Shown: positions 1 to 8,443 of the stretch, piece by piece
Position numbering within the stretch: position 1 is the stretch's first letter
Layout of the letters: each line of letters starts with the position of its first letter
NCBI RefSeq assembly: GCF_015694735.1
Contig: NZ_JADQDP010000004.1
Span: 558,001-622,000, forward strand
Origin: Hymenobacter properus
GTDB lineage: Bacteria; Bacteroidota; Bacteroidia; Cytophagales; Hymenobacteraceae
DNA: 64,000 nt
Direction of reading: 5' to 3'
Position numbers and translations under genes: made by a program
Notes under the pieces: model-generated
Database searches by the model: none
What the model was told of the DNA's origin: nothing
What the model saw: only the letters and a program-made list of their open reading frames with translations

Positions 1-1
1 C

Positions 2-1306
2 AACATGGTGCCCGTGGCGCTGAAGCGCGCCGCACTGCTGCTGCAGGAAGTGGCCGGCGCCACCGTGGCCGCGCCCGTGGTGGACGAGTACCCCGCGCCC
101 GTGCCACCGGCCACCGTGCGCCTGCGTCTGCCCCGCGTAGAGCGGCTGGTGGGCCAGTACACCGCGCCCGAGCGCATTCGCCAGATTCTGACCGACCTCG
201 ACATCGAAATCAGCGAAGCCAACCCCGACGCCGGCGACCAGGATACCTGGACGCTGACCGTGCCGCCCCACAAGGTGGACGTGACCCGCGAGGCCGACGT
301 GATTGAGGAAATCCTGCGCATCTACGGCTACAACAATGTGGCCCTGCGGCCCAACAACTCGGCCTCCTTCCTGGCCAAGTTCCCGAACCCCGACCCCGAG
401 GTGACGCGGGTAAAAATTGCCTCGCTGCTCAGCGGCCAGGGCTTCTCGGAGATTCTGACCAACTCGCTCACCAACTCACAGTATTTCGAGAAAGAGGGCG
501 AAGCGGATGCCGCGCTGGTTCGCATTCTGAACTACAACAGCATCGACCTGAACGTGATGCGGCCCACGCTGCTGCACTCGGGCCTGGAGGTGATTCGCCA
601 CAACCTGAACCGCCGCCAGCGCGACCTCAAGCTGTATGAGTTTGGCAAGGTGTACTCGCAGAATGAGAACGGCAAGTACCAGGAAAAAAACAAGCTCGTG
701 CTATACCTAACCGGCAACGCCAGCGGCGAGACCTGGCAGCACAAGTCGGAAAAAGTGGCTTTCCACGACCTGGCGGGCGCGGTGCAGCAGGTGCTGGCGG
801 CCCTGGGCTTCGGCGGGGCGGCCTCGCAGCCGGTGCAGCACGCTTACCTGGCGGGCGGCCTCACGCTGCTGGTGCACAACCAGCCACTGGCCCAGTTCGG
901 CGCCGTATCGGCCTCGGTGCTGAAGAAGCTGGACGTGACGCAGCCGGTGTGGTACGCCGAGCTGGAATGGGACGCGCTGAGCAAGAAATACAAGCCCACG
1001 CTGGTGGCCCGCGAGCTGCCCAAGTTCCCCGAGGTGCGGCGCGACCTGAGCATCGTGGTGGACCAGTCGGTGACCTTCGACCAACTCCAGCAGATTGCCC
1101 GCAAGACCGAGAAGAAGCTGCTGCAAAGCATCAACGTGTTCGACGTGTACGCCGGCGAGAACCTGGGCGCAGGCAAGAAGTCGTACTCGGTGAGCTTCAC
1201 GCTGCAGGACTACGGCCAGACGCTCAGCGAGCAGGCCATCGACCAGGTGATGCAAAAGCTCATTCAGCAGTTTGAGAAGCAGGCCGGCGCGCTGATTCGG
1301 AAGTAG
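2..1306 (+). CDS. pheT: Phenylalanyl-tRNA synthetase beta subunit, C-terminal part (cut by window edge)
   Basis: Beta chain of the alpha2-beta2 phenylalanyl-tRNA synthetase, a cytoplasmic enzyme charging tRNA-Phe. The reading frame is open to the left edge, so only about the last 434 residues are visible; family members in this phylum are about 800 residues, so the N-terminal tRNA-binding (EMAP-like) and most B3/B4 parts lie outside. The visible part starts near a B5 domain (VERLVGQYTAPERIRQIL), followed by the inactive synthetase-like core (HKVDVTREADVIEEILRIYGY) and ends with the ferredoxin-fold anticodon-binding domain (KFPEVRRDLSIVVDQ near residue 345, SFTLQDYGQTLSE near 400). The stop codon TAG is followed by a long inverted repeat with a T-rich flank that probably ends transcription. 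Identification is from family motifs and order of domains. Confidence 0.96.
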   Translation, partial: NMVPVALKRAALLLQEVAGATVAAPVVDEYPAPVPPATVRLRLPRVERLVGQYTAPERIRQILTDLDIEISEANPDAGDQDTWTLTVPPHKVDVTREADVIEEILRIYGYNNVALRPNNSASFLAKFPNPDPEVTRVKIASLLSGQGFSEILTNSLTNSQYFEKEGEADAALVRILNYNSIDLNVMRPTLLHSGLEVIRHNLNRRQRDLKLYEFGKVYSQNENGKYQEKNKLVLYLTGNASGETWQHKSEKVAFHDLAGAVQQVLAALGFGGAASQPVQHAYLAGGLTLLVHNQPLAQFGAVSASVLKKLDVTQPVWYAELEWDALSKKYKPTLVARELPKFPEVRRDLSIVVDQSVTFDQLQQIARKTEKKLLQSINVFDVYAGENLGAGKKSYSVSFTLQDYGQTLSEQAIDQVMQKLIQQFEKQAGALIRK

Positions 1307-1329
1307 CGCTTTCGGCTTTTCGGAAGTAA

Positions 1330-1456
1330 GCCCCCGTCGCCTGTCATCCTGAGCGCAGCGAAGGACCTTGTCACGCACGAACGAGGCGTATCAACGTGAT
1401 AAGGTCCTTCGCTGCGCTCAGGATGACAGGCGGCGGGGGCTTTTTATTTTTATCTG
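1330..1456. repeat. Long inverted repeat after pheT, likely also terminator
   Basis: Arms 1330-1369 and 1401-1440 are complementary over 40 bases with one mismatch, around a 31-base loop. The arm contains GTCATCCTGAGCGCAGCG, related to the other intergenic inverted repeats in this window through the GAGCGCAGC core and the outward GTCAT end. A T-rich stretch (TTTTTATTTTTAT) follows from 1441, so on the + strand it has the form of a strong intrinsic terminator for pheT. The rest of the 1307-1614 gap holds no supportable gene; a possible TATTTTTTG promoter-like string lies at 1491-1499, one base too long to match the TAnnTTTG consensus. Confidence 0.85.
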
Positions 1457-1614
1457 AACGAGGCGTAATCCCGACGCAACCCCGCTGATTTATTTTTTGA
1501 CCTTGCGGCGCAAGCTCAACCGCCCCGAGCTTGATGGGTAGTTGCGTGCAAAGCCGTAAGTTGCGGCTTGAATCTTCACCGCTCATTTCTAATTGCTTCA
1601 CCTTTTCTCCAAAA

Positions 1615-4600
1615 ATGAATCTTCGTTTCCTTTCAACCCTGGGCCTGGCTTTGCTGACGACCGCCGGCTACGCCCAGCAAAAACCAGCCGCTAAGGCCCC
1701 GGCCGCCAAAACCACGGCCCTGATGACGACGCCCTTCGGCACCAAGCTCGTTGAGAAGGTGACCAAGCAGCCCGGGCAGCTTGTCATTCCCTACGAGAAG
1801 TATGTGCTGCCCAACGGCCTCACGCTCGTGGTGGCCGAAGACCATTCCGACCCGCTGGTGCACGTCGACGTGACTTACCACGTGGGCTCGGCCCGCGAGC
1901 AGATTGGCAAGTCGGGCTTTGCCCACTTCTTCGAGCACATGATGTTCCAGGGCTCCGACCACGTGGGCGACCAGCAGCACTTCAAAATTGTGACGGCCGC
2001 CGGCGGCACCCTCAACGGCAGCACCAACCAGGACCGCACCAACTACTTCGAGACCCTGCCCAGCAACCAGCTCGAAACCGGCCTGTGGCTCGAAGCCGAC
2101 CGCATGGGCTTCCTGCTGGATGCCGTGAGCCAGAAGAAGTTCGAAATCCAGCGCTCGACCGTGAAAAACGAGCGGGGCCAGAACTACGACAACCGCCCCT
2201 ACGGCCTGGCCAGCGAGTACATCTCGAAGACGCTCTACCCCTACGGCCACCCCTACTCCTGGCTTACCATCGGCTACCTCGAAGACCTGGACCGTTCGGA
2301 CGTGAACGACCTGAAAAACTTCTTCCTGCGCTGGTACGGCCCCAACAACGCTACCCTGACCGTGGGCGGCGACGTGAAGCCCGCCGAAGTGGTGAAGCTG
2401 GCTGAGAAGTACTTCGGCTCCATCAAGCGCGGCCCGGCTGTGCCGGTGCAGAAGCTGCCCGCCCCGGTGTTGGCTACCGACCGGTACGTGAGCTACCAGG
2501 ACAACGTGCGCTTCCCCATGCTGCAGATGGTGTTTCCGACGGTGCCCCACGGCCACCCCGACGAAATGGCCCTCGACGCGCTGGCCGAAATCCTGGGCGG
2601 CGGCAAAACCTCGCTGCTCTACAAAAACCTGGTAAAAAACCAGAAAACCGTGCAGGCCCAGGCCTACCAGCAAAACTCGGAGCTGGGCGGCTTCCTCGAT
2701 TTCGTGGCCCTGCCCCTGCCCGGCAAAACGCTGGACAGCACGGAGGTTATCATCCGCAATACCCTGAAAGAGTTTGAGAAGCGCGGCGTGACCGACGAGG
2801 ACGTGCAGCGCTTCAAGGCCCAGACCGAGGCCCAGACCATCAGCGGCCTGGCCAGCGTGCAGGGCAAGGTGAGCCAGCTGGCCGCCAACCAGACCTTCTT
2901 CGGCAACCCCAACCACATTGTGGTGGAGCAAAAGGAGCTCAAGGCCCTGAGCAAAGCCGACGTGCAGCGCGTGTACGACAAGTACGTGAAAGGCAAGCAC
3001 GCCGTGATTCTGAGCGTATTGCCCAAAACTGGCAGCGTGGCCGCTGCCAAGCCCGACAACTACACCATCGACAAGTCGGGCTACAAAGCCCCCGACTATG
3101 GCTACGAGGGTCTGAAGTACGTGAAGGCCACCGACAACTTCGACCGCAGCAAGCAGCCCGCTGCCGGCGCCAACCCCGTGGTGAAGGTGCCCGCGCTCTA
3201 CCAGGAAACCTTGCCCAACGGCCTGAAAGTGGTGGGCACCAAGAACACCGAGATTCCGGCCGTGACCATGCGCCTGACCATTCGCGGCGGCCACCGCCTG
3301 GAGCAGACCATGCCCGGCAAGGCCGGCATTGCCCAGCTCACGGCCAGCATGCTGAACGAGGGCTCGGAGAAATACACCGGCGAGCAGTTCTCGGCCGCGC
3401 TGGATAAGCTGGGCTCGTCGGTGTCGGTGTTTGCCGGCGACAACGAAACCACCGTGTTTGTGCAGAGCCTGACCAAGAACCTGCCTGCCACCATGGCCCT
3501 GCTGGACCAGCGCCTGCTGCACCCGCGCTTCGACGCCGCCGATTTTGCCCGCGTGAAAAAGCAGCAGCTCGAAACCATCGCCAACGCCGTGAACCAGCCC
3601 ACGGTAATTGCCGACCAGACCTACAACCGTCTGCTCTACGGCCAGGGCAACATCGCCGGCACACCGGTGGCCGGCACCTCGGCCTCGGTGGGCAGCCTCA
3701 CGCTCGACGACGTGAAGAGCTTCTACAACACCTACTACGCCCCCAACGTGAGCTACCTTGTGGCCGTGGGCGACGTGGACCAGGCCACCCTCGATGCCAA
3801 CCTGGGCTTCCTGAAAAACTGGGCCAAAAAGGACGTAACCATCCCGACCGACATGGCCGGCGTGCAGCCCGACAAGACCACCATCTACTTCGTGAACAAG
3901 CCGGGCGCCGCCCAGTCGGAAATCCGCGTGGGCTACCTGACGGACATGAAGTATGACGCCACCGGCCCGTACTATAAAGCTTACCTGTCGAACTACGTGT
4001 TGGGCCAGGCCTTCAACTCGCGCATCAACCTGAACCTGCGCGAGAACAAAGGCTACACCTACGGCGCCCGCTCGGGCTTCGCGGGCACGCGCTACGCGGG
4101 TCCGTTCACGGCCTCGGCCGGCGTGCGCGCCGATGCCACGGCCGCGTCGGTGAAGGAATTTATGAACGAAATCACGAATTACCCCAACGGTATTTCGGAT
4201 GAGGAACTGGCTTTCACGCAGTCGTCCATCGGCCAGAGCGACGCTCTGCGCTATGAAACCGGCCAGCAGAAAGCCGGCTTCCTCTCGCGCCTGGTGGAGT
4301 ACAACCTCGACCCGACCTACGTGAACCAGCAGACGGACATCCTGAAAAACCTGAAGAAGGAAGACGTGCAGGCCATTGCCAAGAAGTACCTGCCCGCCGA
4401 CAAGATGTACATCGTGGTGGTAGGCGACGAGAAGCAGCTGCCCTCGCTGCAGGCCCTGGGCTACCCCGTGGTGCAGCTCGACGTGGAAGGCAAGCCCGTG
4501 GCCGCAGCCGAAATGCCGAAGATGTCGGCTCCGGCGCAGATGGCCATGCCCGCCGCCGACGAGAAAATCAAGGACAAAGCCGACGACGGCAGCAAGCTCA

Positions 4601-4629
4601 AGGTGAAAACCAAGAAGGGCAAGTCGTAG
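1615..4629 (+). CDS. Secreted M16 (pitrilysin/insulinase) family zinc peptidase, two-domain
   Basis: Zinc metalloprotease of clan ME, exported to the periplasm or outer membrane. The chosen ATG at 1615 gives a clean signal peptide (MNLRFLSTLG...YAQ) and 1004 residues; an upstream in-frame ATG would add 28 non-signal residues. The inverted zinc motif HFFEH lies at residues 104-108 with the third ligand expected at Glu186 in VKNERGQNYDN. The first M16 pair spans roughly 55-510. A second, non-catalytic M16 pair begins near 530 (LYQETLPNGLKVVGT) and contains the NLRENKGYTYGARSGF segment typical of the C-terminal half. The last 40 residues are Lys/Met/Ala-rich low complexity. Active site and duplicated architecture are seen; the substrate is unknown. 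Confidence 0.93.
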   Translation: MNLRFLSTLGLALLTTAGYAQQKPAAKAPAAKTTALMTTPFGTKLVEKVTKQPGQLVIPYEKYVLPNGLTLVVAEDHSDPLVHVDVTYHVGSAREQIGKSGFAHFFEHMMFQGSDHVGDQQHFKIVTAAGGTLNGSTNQDRTNYFETLPSNQLETGLWLEADRMGFLLDAVSQKKFEIQRSTVKNERGQNYDNRPYGLASEYISKTLYPYGHPYSWLTIGYLEDLDRSDVNDLKNFFLRWYGPNNATLTVGGDVKPAEVVKLAEKYFGSIKRGPAVPVQKLPAPVLATDRYVSYQDNVRFPMLQMVFPTVPHGHPDEMALDALAEILGGGKTSLLYKNLVKNQKTVQAQAYQQNSELGGFLDFVALPLPGKTLDSTEVIIRNTLKEFEKRGVTDEDVQRFKAQTEAQTISGLASVQGKVSQLAANQTFFGNPNHIVVEQKELKALSKADVQRVYDKYVKGKHAVILSVLPKTGSVAAAKPDNYTIDKSGYKAPDYGYEGLKYVKATDNFDRSKQPAAGANPVVKVPALYQETLPNGLKVVGTKNTEIPAVTMRLTIRGGHRLEQTMPGKAGIAQLTASMLNEGSEKYTGEQFSAALDKLGSSVSVFAGDNETTVFVQSLTKNLPATMALLDQRLLHPRFDAADFARVKKQQLETIANAVNQPTVIADQTYNRLLYGQGNIAGTPVAGTSASVGSLTLDDVKSFYNTYYAPNVSYLVAVGDVDQATLDANLGFLKNWAKKDVTIPTDMAGVQPDKTTIYFVNKPGAAQSEIRVGYLTDMKYDATGPYYKAYLSNYVLGQAFNSRINLNLRENKGYTYGARSGFAGTRYAGPFTASAGVRADATAASVKEFMNEITNYPNGISDEELAFTQSSIGQSDALRYETGQQKAGFLSRLVEYNLDPTYVNQQTDILKNLKKEDVQAIAKKYLPADKMYIVVVGDEKQLPSLQALGYPVVQLDVEGKPVAAAEMPKMSAPAQMAMPAADEKIKDKADDGSKLKVKTKKGKS

Positions 4630-4669
4630 CCGAAACCACTTGCTACTGCTAATAAGCAAGTAGCCACTT

Positions 4670-4764
4670 GAACGTCATGCTGAGCGAAGGTGAAGCATCT
4701 TTACCGCAACAGTAATTATTTGCTTGCGCGGTGGAGCTGCTTCCCTTTGTTCGGCATGACGTTC
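4670..4764. repeat. Intergenic inverted repeat, family A (degenerate copy)
   Basis: Outer ends GAACGTCATGC (4670-4680) and GCATGACGTTC (4754-4764) are perfect inverted repeats; the inner arms (GAGCGAAGGTGAAGCATCTTTACCGC against GCGGTGGAGCTGCTTCCC) have decayed. The loop keeps AATTATTT, also in the loop at 43256-43276. The element fills most of the gap between two codirectional genes and has no downstream T-run. A smaller stem ACTTGCT/AGCAAGT sits at 4638-4661. Confidence 0.8.
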
Positions 4765-4902
4765 TGCTTTTCCGGACAGTTTTAATTTGTACCCATGGGT
4801 GCTTGCTAATCAAACCGCTCTGAGGCACAAGCGGCGAGCAAGCGCGGGGTAAAGCGTAGCTTTCGGCCGGCGGCTTTATCTTCACGCAAAAATTTCCTGC
4901 CC

Positions 4903-5199
4903 GTGGCCTCTTCTCAACAGCTTGCGCAACTTGACCGCCTGGAGCGGCAGATTACCACCTTAGTGGCTGCCTATCAGGAGTTGCGCGAGGAGCTGGCCGA
5001 TGCCACCACCACCATTCAGCAGCTCAAGGCCGACGTGCGCGAGAAAGACCGGCAGCTGAAGGAGCGACAAAACCAGGAAAATATTGTTAAACTTGTACAC
5101 ACCATAGCTGGGGAACCCACCCACGCCAACGAACTTAAACTACGCCTCAACGAATACATCCGCGAACTGGACAAGTGTCTTGCCTATTTGAGAGACTAA
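4903..5199 (+). CDS. Small coiled-coil protein upstream of zapA
   Basis: A 98-residue protein starting with GTG at 4903; there is no in-frame ATG nearby and the upstream sequence TTTATCTTC could be a promoter -7 element. Nearly the whole chain is predicted coiled coil from its heptad-like pattern (LDRLERQITTLVAAYQELREELADATTTI... and the Lys/Glu/Gln-rich stretch to residue 60), followed by a helical tail ending LDKCLAYLRD. It has no signal peptide, so it is cytoplasmic. The next gene, 40 bases downstream, is zapA, so a structural role beside the division ring, similar in style to ZapB, is an inference from position and shape only. No named domain recognised with certainty. Confidence 0.82.
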   Translation: MASSQQLAQLDRLERQITTLVAAYQELREELADATTTIQQLKADVREKDRQLKERQNQENIVKLVHTIAGEPTHANELKLRLNEYIRELDKCLAYLRD

Positions 5200-5239
5200 C
5201 CCACCAACCCTCCCCCTCCCCCGTCGTAACTTCCGCCGT

Positions 5240-5533
5240 ATGAGCGAACTAGCCATCAAAATTCGTATTGCTGACCGGGACTATCCCATGCGCGTCGACG
5301 TGCAGGATGAGGAACGGCTGCGCCTAGCCGGAAGGCTGCTGGGCGACAAGCTGCGCGAATTCCGGGAAGGCTACGGCATTCAGGACAAGCAGGACTTGCT
5401 TGCCATGGTAGCGCTTGCCACCATGGCCGACCAATTGAAAGTGAGCAAGGAAAAGGATGGCACCGATGCGGCGCTGACCGAACGGCTGGCTCGTTTCGAC
5501 GAGCTGCTATCAGGCGTGGTGCTGGCTGGTTGA
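5240..5533 (+). CDS. zapA: Cell division protein ZapA
   Basis: ZapA binds FtsZ and promotes bundling of protofilaments at the division site. The 97-residue product has the ZapA layout: an N-terminal beta-hairpin globular part (LAIKIRIADRDYPMRVDVQDEERLRLAGRLLGDKL) followed by a long C-terminal helix (DLLAMVALATMADQLKVSKEK). Length fits the family. It lies 40 bases after the small coiled-coil gene and about 220 bases before rny; the three genes probably form one transcription unit with an RNA-structured gap before rny. Confidence 0.9.
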   Translation: MSELAIKIRIADRDYPMRVDVQDEERLRLAGRLLGDKLREFREGYGIQDKQDLLAMVALATMADQLKVSKEKDGTDAALTERLARFDELLSGVVLAG

Positions 5534-5545
5534 GTAGATAGATGT

Positions 5546-5749
5546 GAGTAGCAAGTAGCAAGACAAGTTGCTGCTTGTTCGAGTACAGAGCTTTGACTCT
5601 TATTACTTGATACTTACTTCTTGCTACTACCCGCGGCACCCACACACTCGTTGGCCCGGTTGGGCGGCGCGGCAATCGGCCGCTACCGCTTAGCCCGGGC
5701 ACTACTGTTCTACCTAGTTATGGTTTTTTACCCACCCCAAAAACCATAA
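5546..5749 (+). other. Structured gap between zapA and rny, possible small RNA or leader
   Basis: This 220-base gap has no gene but three possible stems: tandem GTAGCAAG at 5548-5555 and 5555-5562 against CTTGCTAC at 5620-5627; GCCCGG at 5654-5659 against CCGGGC at 5695-5700; and a perfect 11-bp hairpin at 5718-5749 (TTATGGTTTTT / AAAAACCATAA, 10-base loop) ending four bases before the rny start. Stems are seen; a function as 6S-like RNA or rny leader is only an inference. In several bacteria 6S RNA lies beside zapA. Confidence 0.3.
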
Positions 5750-5753
5750 TTAC

Positions 5754-7442
5754 ATGTCACCCACCATATTATACTGTTTACTTACCGCGGTGGTCGCCCT
5801 TGTGGCGGGCTACCTGGTAGGTAAACAGTTGGCCGGCAAAGCCCGGCTCGACCATGAAGGCGAGGCCCAGGCCCGCGCCCAGCAAATCCTCCGCGAGGCA
5901 GAGGAGAAAGGCAACCGCCTTCGCGACGAAAAGATAAAGCAGGCCGACGAGCGCCTGGAGCAGAGCAAGAACAAGTTCAAGAGCCTGCGCAACGAGTTCG
6001 ACCAGGAAAGCAAGCGCCTCAAGCAGGCCCTCGACCAGGAGCTGACCGAGCGCCGCCAGGGCGTGACCGAGCAAGAGCAAAGCATCAAGCTGCTCACCGA
6101 AACCACCCAGCGCCAGCTGGAGCAACTGCAGAAGAAAGAAGCCGACCTGGAGCGCCAGCGCGAGAAAAACCAGGTCGACACCCAGCAGCTGCGCGACAAG
6201 CTCGAAGCCCAAGCCGAAAAGCGCCGCCTCGACCACGAGGAAACCATGGCCGAGCTGGAAGCCAAGCAGCGTGAGGCCGACGAGCAGCTCCACAACGTGC
6301 AGCGCCAGCTCGAAACCATTGCCAACCTGACCGCCGCCGAGGCCCGCGAGCAGCTGGTGGAAAGCCTCAAGAACGAGGCCCAGATTCAGGCCAGCTCTTA
6401 CGTGAAGGACACTGTGGCCCAGGCCCGCCTCACGGCCACCAAGGACGCCAAGAAGATTGTGCTCGAAACCATTCAGCGCACGGCCTCGGAGCACGCCATC
6501 GAGAACTGCGTGTCGGTGTTCAACATCGAGAGCGACGACGTGAAGGGCAAAATCATCGGCCGCGAGGGCCGCAACATCCGGGCGCTGGAAGCCGCCACGG
6601 GCGTCGAAATCATCGTGGACGACACGCCGGAGGCCATCATCATATCCGGCTTCGACCCGGTGCGCCGCGAAATTGCCCGTCTCTCGCTGCACTTGCTCGT
6701 AAAGGACGGCCGCATTCACCCGGCCCGCGTGGAGGAGATTGTGGCTAAAACGCGCAAGAACATCGAGGAAGAAATCGTGGAGATTGGTGAAAAAACCATC
6801 ATCGACCTCGGCATTCACGGCCTGCACCCGGAGCTGATTAAGATGGTAGGCCGGATGCGCTTCCGCTCGTCCTATGGCCAGAACCTGCTGCAACACTCGC
6901 GCGAAGTAGCCAACCTCTGCGCCACGATGGCCGCCGAGATGGGCCTCGACGTGAAAAAAGCCAAGCGCGCCGGCCTGCTGCACGACATCGGCAAGGTGAG
7001 CACCGAGGAGCCCGAGCTGCCCCACGCTATTCTGGGCATGGAGATGGCCAAGAAGTGGAAAGAGCACCCCGATGTGGTAAACGCCATTGGGGCTCACCAC
7101 GATGAGATTGAGATGACGGCCATGATTTCGCCGCTGGTGCAGGCCTGCGACGCCATTTCGGGCTCGCGCCCCGGCGCCCGCCGCGAGATGATGGAAAGCT
7201 ACATTAAGCGCCTCAAGCAGCTGGAAGAAACCGCCAATGGCTTCAAGGGCGTGAACCAGTGCTTCGCCATTCAGGCCGGCCGGGAGCTGCGCGTGATGGT
7301 GGACGCCGAGAACGTGACCGACGAGCGCGCCAACGAGCTGAGCTACGAAATCTCGCAGAAAATTGAGAAGGAGATGCAGTACCCCGGCCAGATTAAAATC
7401 ACCGTGATTCGGGAGATGCGCGCCGTAGCGTATGCGAAGTAA
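5754..7442 (+). CDS. rny: Ribonuclease Y
   Basis: Membrane-anchored endoribonuclease that starts mRNA decay. The 562-residue chain has the full family order: one N-terminal membrane helix (residues 3-22, LYCLLTAVVALVAGYLVG), a long charged coiled coil (about 30-235), a KH RNA-binding domain with the motif GKIIGREGRN at 265-274, and an HD phosphohydrolase domain with His381 and the His410-Asp411 pair in LLHDIGK. C-terminal part ends VTVIREMRAVAYAK as usual. The start ATG at 5754 is directly behind an 11-bp hairpin. A terminator follows the stop codon. Confidence 0.97.
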   Translation: MSPTILYCLLTAVVALVAGYLVGKQLAGKARLDHEGEAQARAQQILREAEEKGNRLRDEKIKQADERLEQSKNKFKSLRNEFDQESKRLKQALDQELTERRQGVTEQEQSIKLLTETTQRQLEQLQKKEADLERQREKNQVDTQQLRDKLEAQAEKRRLDHEETMAELEAKQREADEQLHNVQRQLETIANLTAAEAREQLVESLKNEAQIQASSYVKDTVAQARLTATKDAKKIVLETIQRTASEHAIENCVSVFNIESDDVKGKIIGREGRNIRALEAATGVEIIVDDTPEAIIISGFDPVRREIARLSLHLLVKDGRIHPARVEEIVAKTRKNIEEEIVEIGEKTIIDLGIHGLHPELIKMVGRMRFRSSYGQNLLQHSREVANLCATMAAEMGLDVKKAKRAGLLHDIGKVSTEEPELPHAILGMEMAKKWKEHPDVVNAIGAHHDEIEMTAMISPLVQACDAISGSRPGARREMMESYIKRLKQLEETANGFKGVNQCFAIQAGRELRVMVDAENVTDERANELSYEISQKIEKEMQYPGQIKITVIREMRAVAYAK

Positions 7443-7487
7443 CGTGTAGCGCGTGCTTCGGCTCGCGCCCGAAAGCAACCCAAAGCA

Positions 7488-7519
7488 GCCCTCGCCAGTC
7501 ATGTGGCGGGGGCTTTTTT
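7488..7519 (+). terminator. Intrinsic terminator after rny
   Basis: GCCCTCGCCA (7488-7497) pairs with TGGCGGGGGC (7504-7513) with one G-U pair, followed by six T (7514-7519). Confidence 0.9.
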
Positions 7520-7571
7520 GTGCCTAACTTCCTGCTCGTACTCGCAGCTTGTCCTTCTTCCAGCCCAGCTT

Positions 7572-8369
7572 ATGAACCAACGGTTACTGTTCTTACTAGG
7601 TGCCGGCTTCGGCTTGCTGCTGCCTGGCTGCGTGGTGTACATGCCCATGCAATGCGCCGCGCCGCAGATTACCGACAAAAAGCAGGGCGAACTAACCCTC
7701 AGCACCTACCTGAACGGGCGGGCCGAGCTAGCCGGTACCTACTCGCCGGTGCGGCATCTGCTGGTGCGGGCCGCCATCAGCAATCTGCGCGACAACAGCA
7801 ACCCCAAGGATACCACTTACTACCGCGGGCATCAGTACGACCTTGGTGTGGGCACTTACTGGCTGCTGGGCCACCGGTGGCTGGTGGGCGGGCTGGGCGG
7901 CTTCGGGCAGGCGCGCAGCAACGCGGCCTTCAACCGGTCGGGAATTATTTTTCCTTCCACCCACTACGAGTACGATGCGCGCTACAACAAAGTATTTGGA
8001 GAAGTGTATGGCACTTTCCAGGCCAGCGAGGCTGTGTCGTTTGGGGCGGCATACCGCGTTACTCAGGTAAACTTTACGTCCCTGACCGACCTTCACGGCC
8101 CCGTGGATTTGAGTAGCATGACCCGCAGCGAGCCCATGATTTACTTCCGGGTGCGGCTGGGCGATGGCCCCACGGAGGACCGCCCAGTGCAGCTGCAGGC
8201 GGCGTGGGGAAGCTCGACCACGTTCGGCTACGTGGAAAATGATTCGTACATCACCTACCCAGCTGGCGTGCGCGACCTGAAACAAGGCCGGGGTTACACC
8301 ACCATCGGCATCACCCTTTTTCCGCACTGCCTGTTCCGCAAGGCCCAACTGCCCGGGGCGGGCCGCTAA
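7572..8369 (+). CDS. Putative lipoprotein, outer-membrane-barrel-like, unknown function
   Basis: ATG at 7572 gives a 265-residue protein with a lipoprotein signal (MNQRLLFLL... with lipobox LLPGC, Cys at 17). An ORF start 69 bases upstream would overlap the rny terminator and spoil the signal, so it is rejected. After the signal, alternating aromatic/polar strands (YLNGRAELAGTYSPVRHLLVRAAIS, YDLGVGTYWLLGHRWLVGGLGGFGQARS, VSFGAAYRVTQVNF) look like a small beta barrel or beta sandwich. I recognise no named family. Transcription seems independent, after the rny terminator. Confidence 0.85.
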   Translation: MNQRLLFLLGAGFGLLLPGCVVYMPMQCAAPQITDKKQGELTLSTYLNGRAELAGTYSPVRHLLVRAAISNLRDNSNPKDTTYYRGHQYDLGVGTYWLLGHRWLVGGLGGFGQARSNAAFNRSGIIFPSTHYEYDARYNKVFGEVYGTFQASEAVSFGAAYRVTQVNFTSLTDLHGPVDLSSMTRSEPMIYFRVRLGDGPTEDRPVQLQAAWGSSTTFGYVENDSYITYPAGVRDLKQGRGYTTIGITLFPHCLFRKAQLPGAGR

Positions 8370-8443
8370 GTATGCCGCTTAGGTCCGTTGCAATTCTGGT
8401 TGCACCGCTTCCCAAAGCGTTTCGGAGGCCTCGCAGCAAAAAA

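Noticed and set aside
1491..1499. TATTTTTTG as promoter of the M16 peptidase gene
   Set aside because: One base longer than TAnnTTTG and more than 110 bases from the start codon.
1633..4659. 1008-residue open frame on the - strand opposite the M16 peptidase gene
   Set aside because: Composition rich in His/Val/Gly/Leu from reading the G+C-rich codons backwards; the + strand has clear catalytic motifs.
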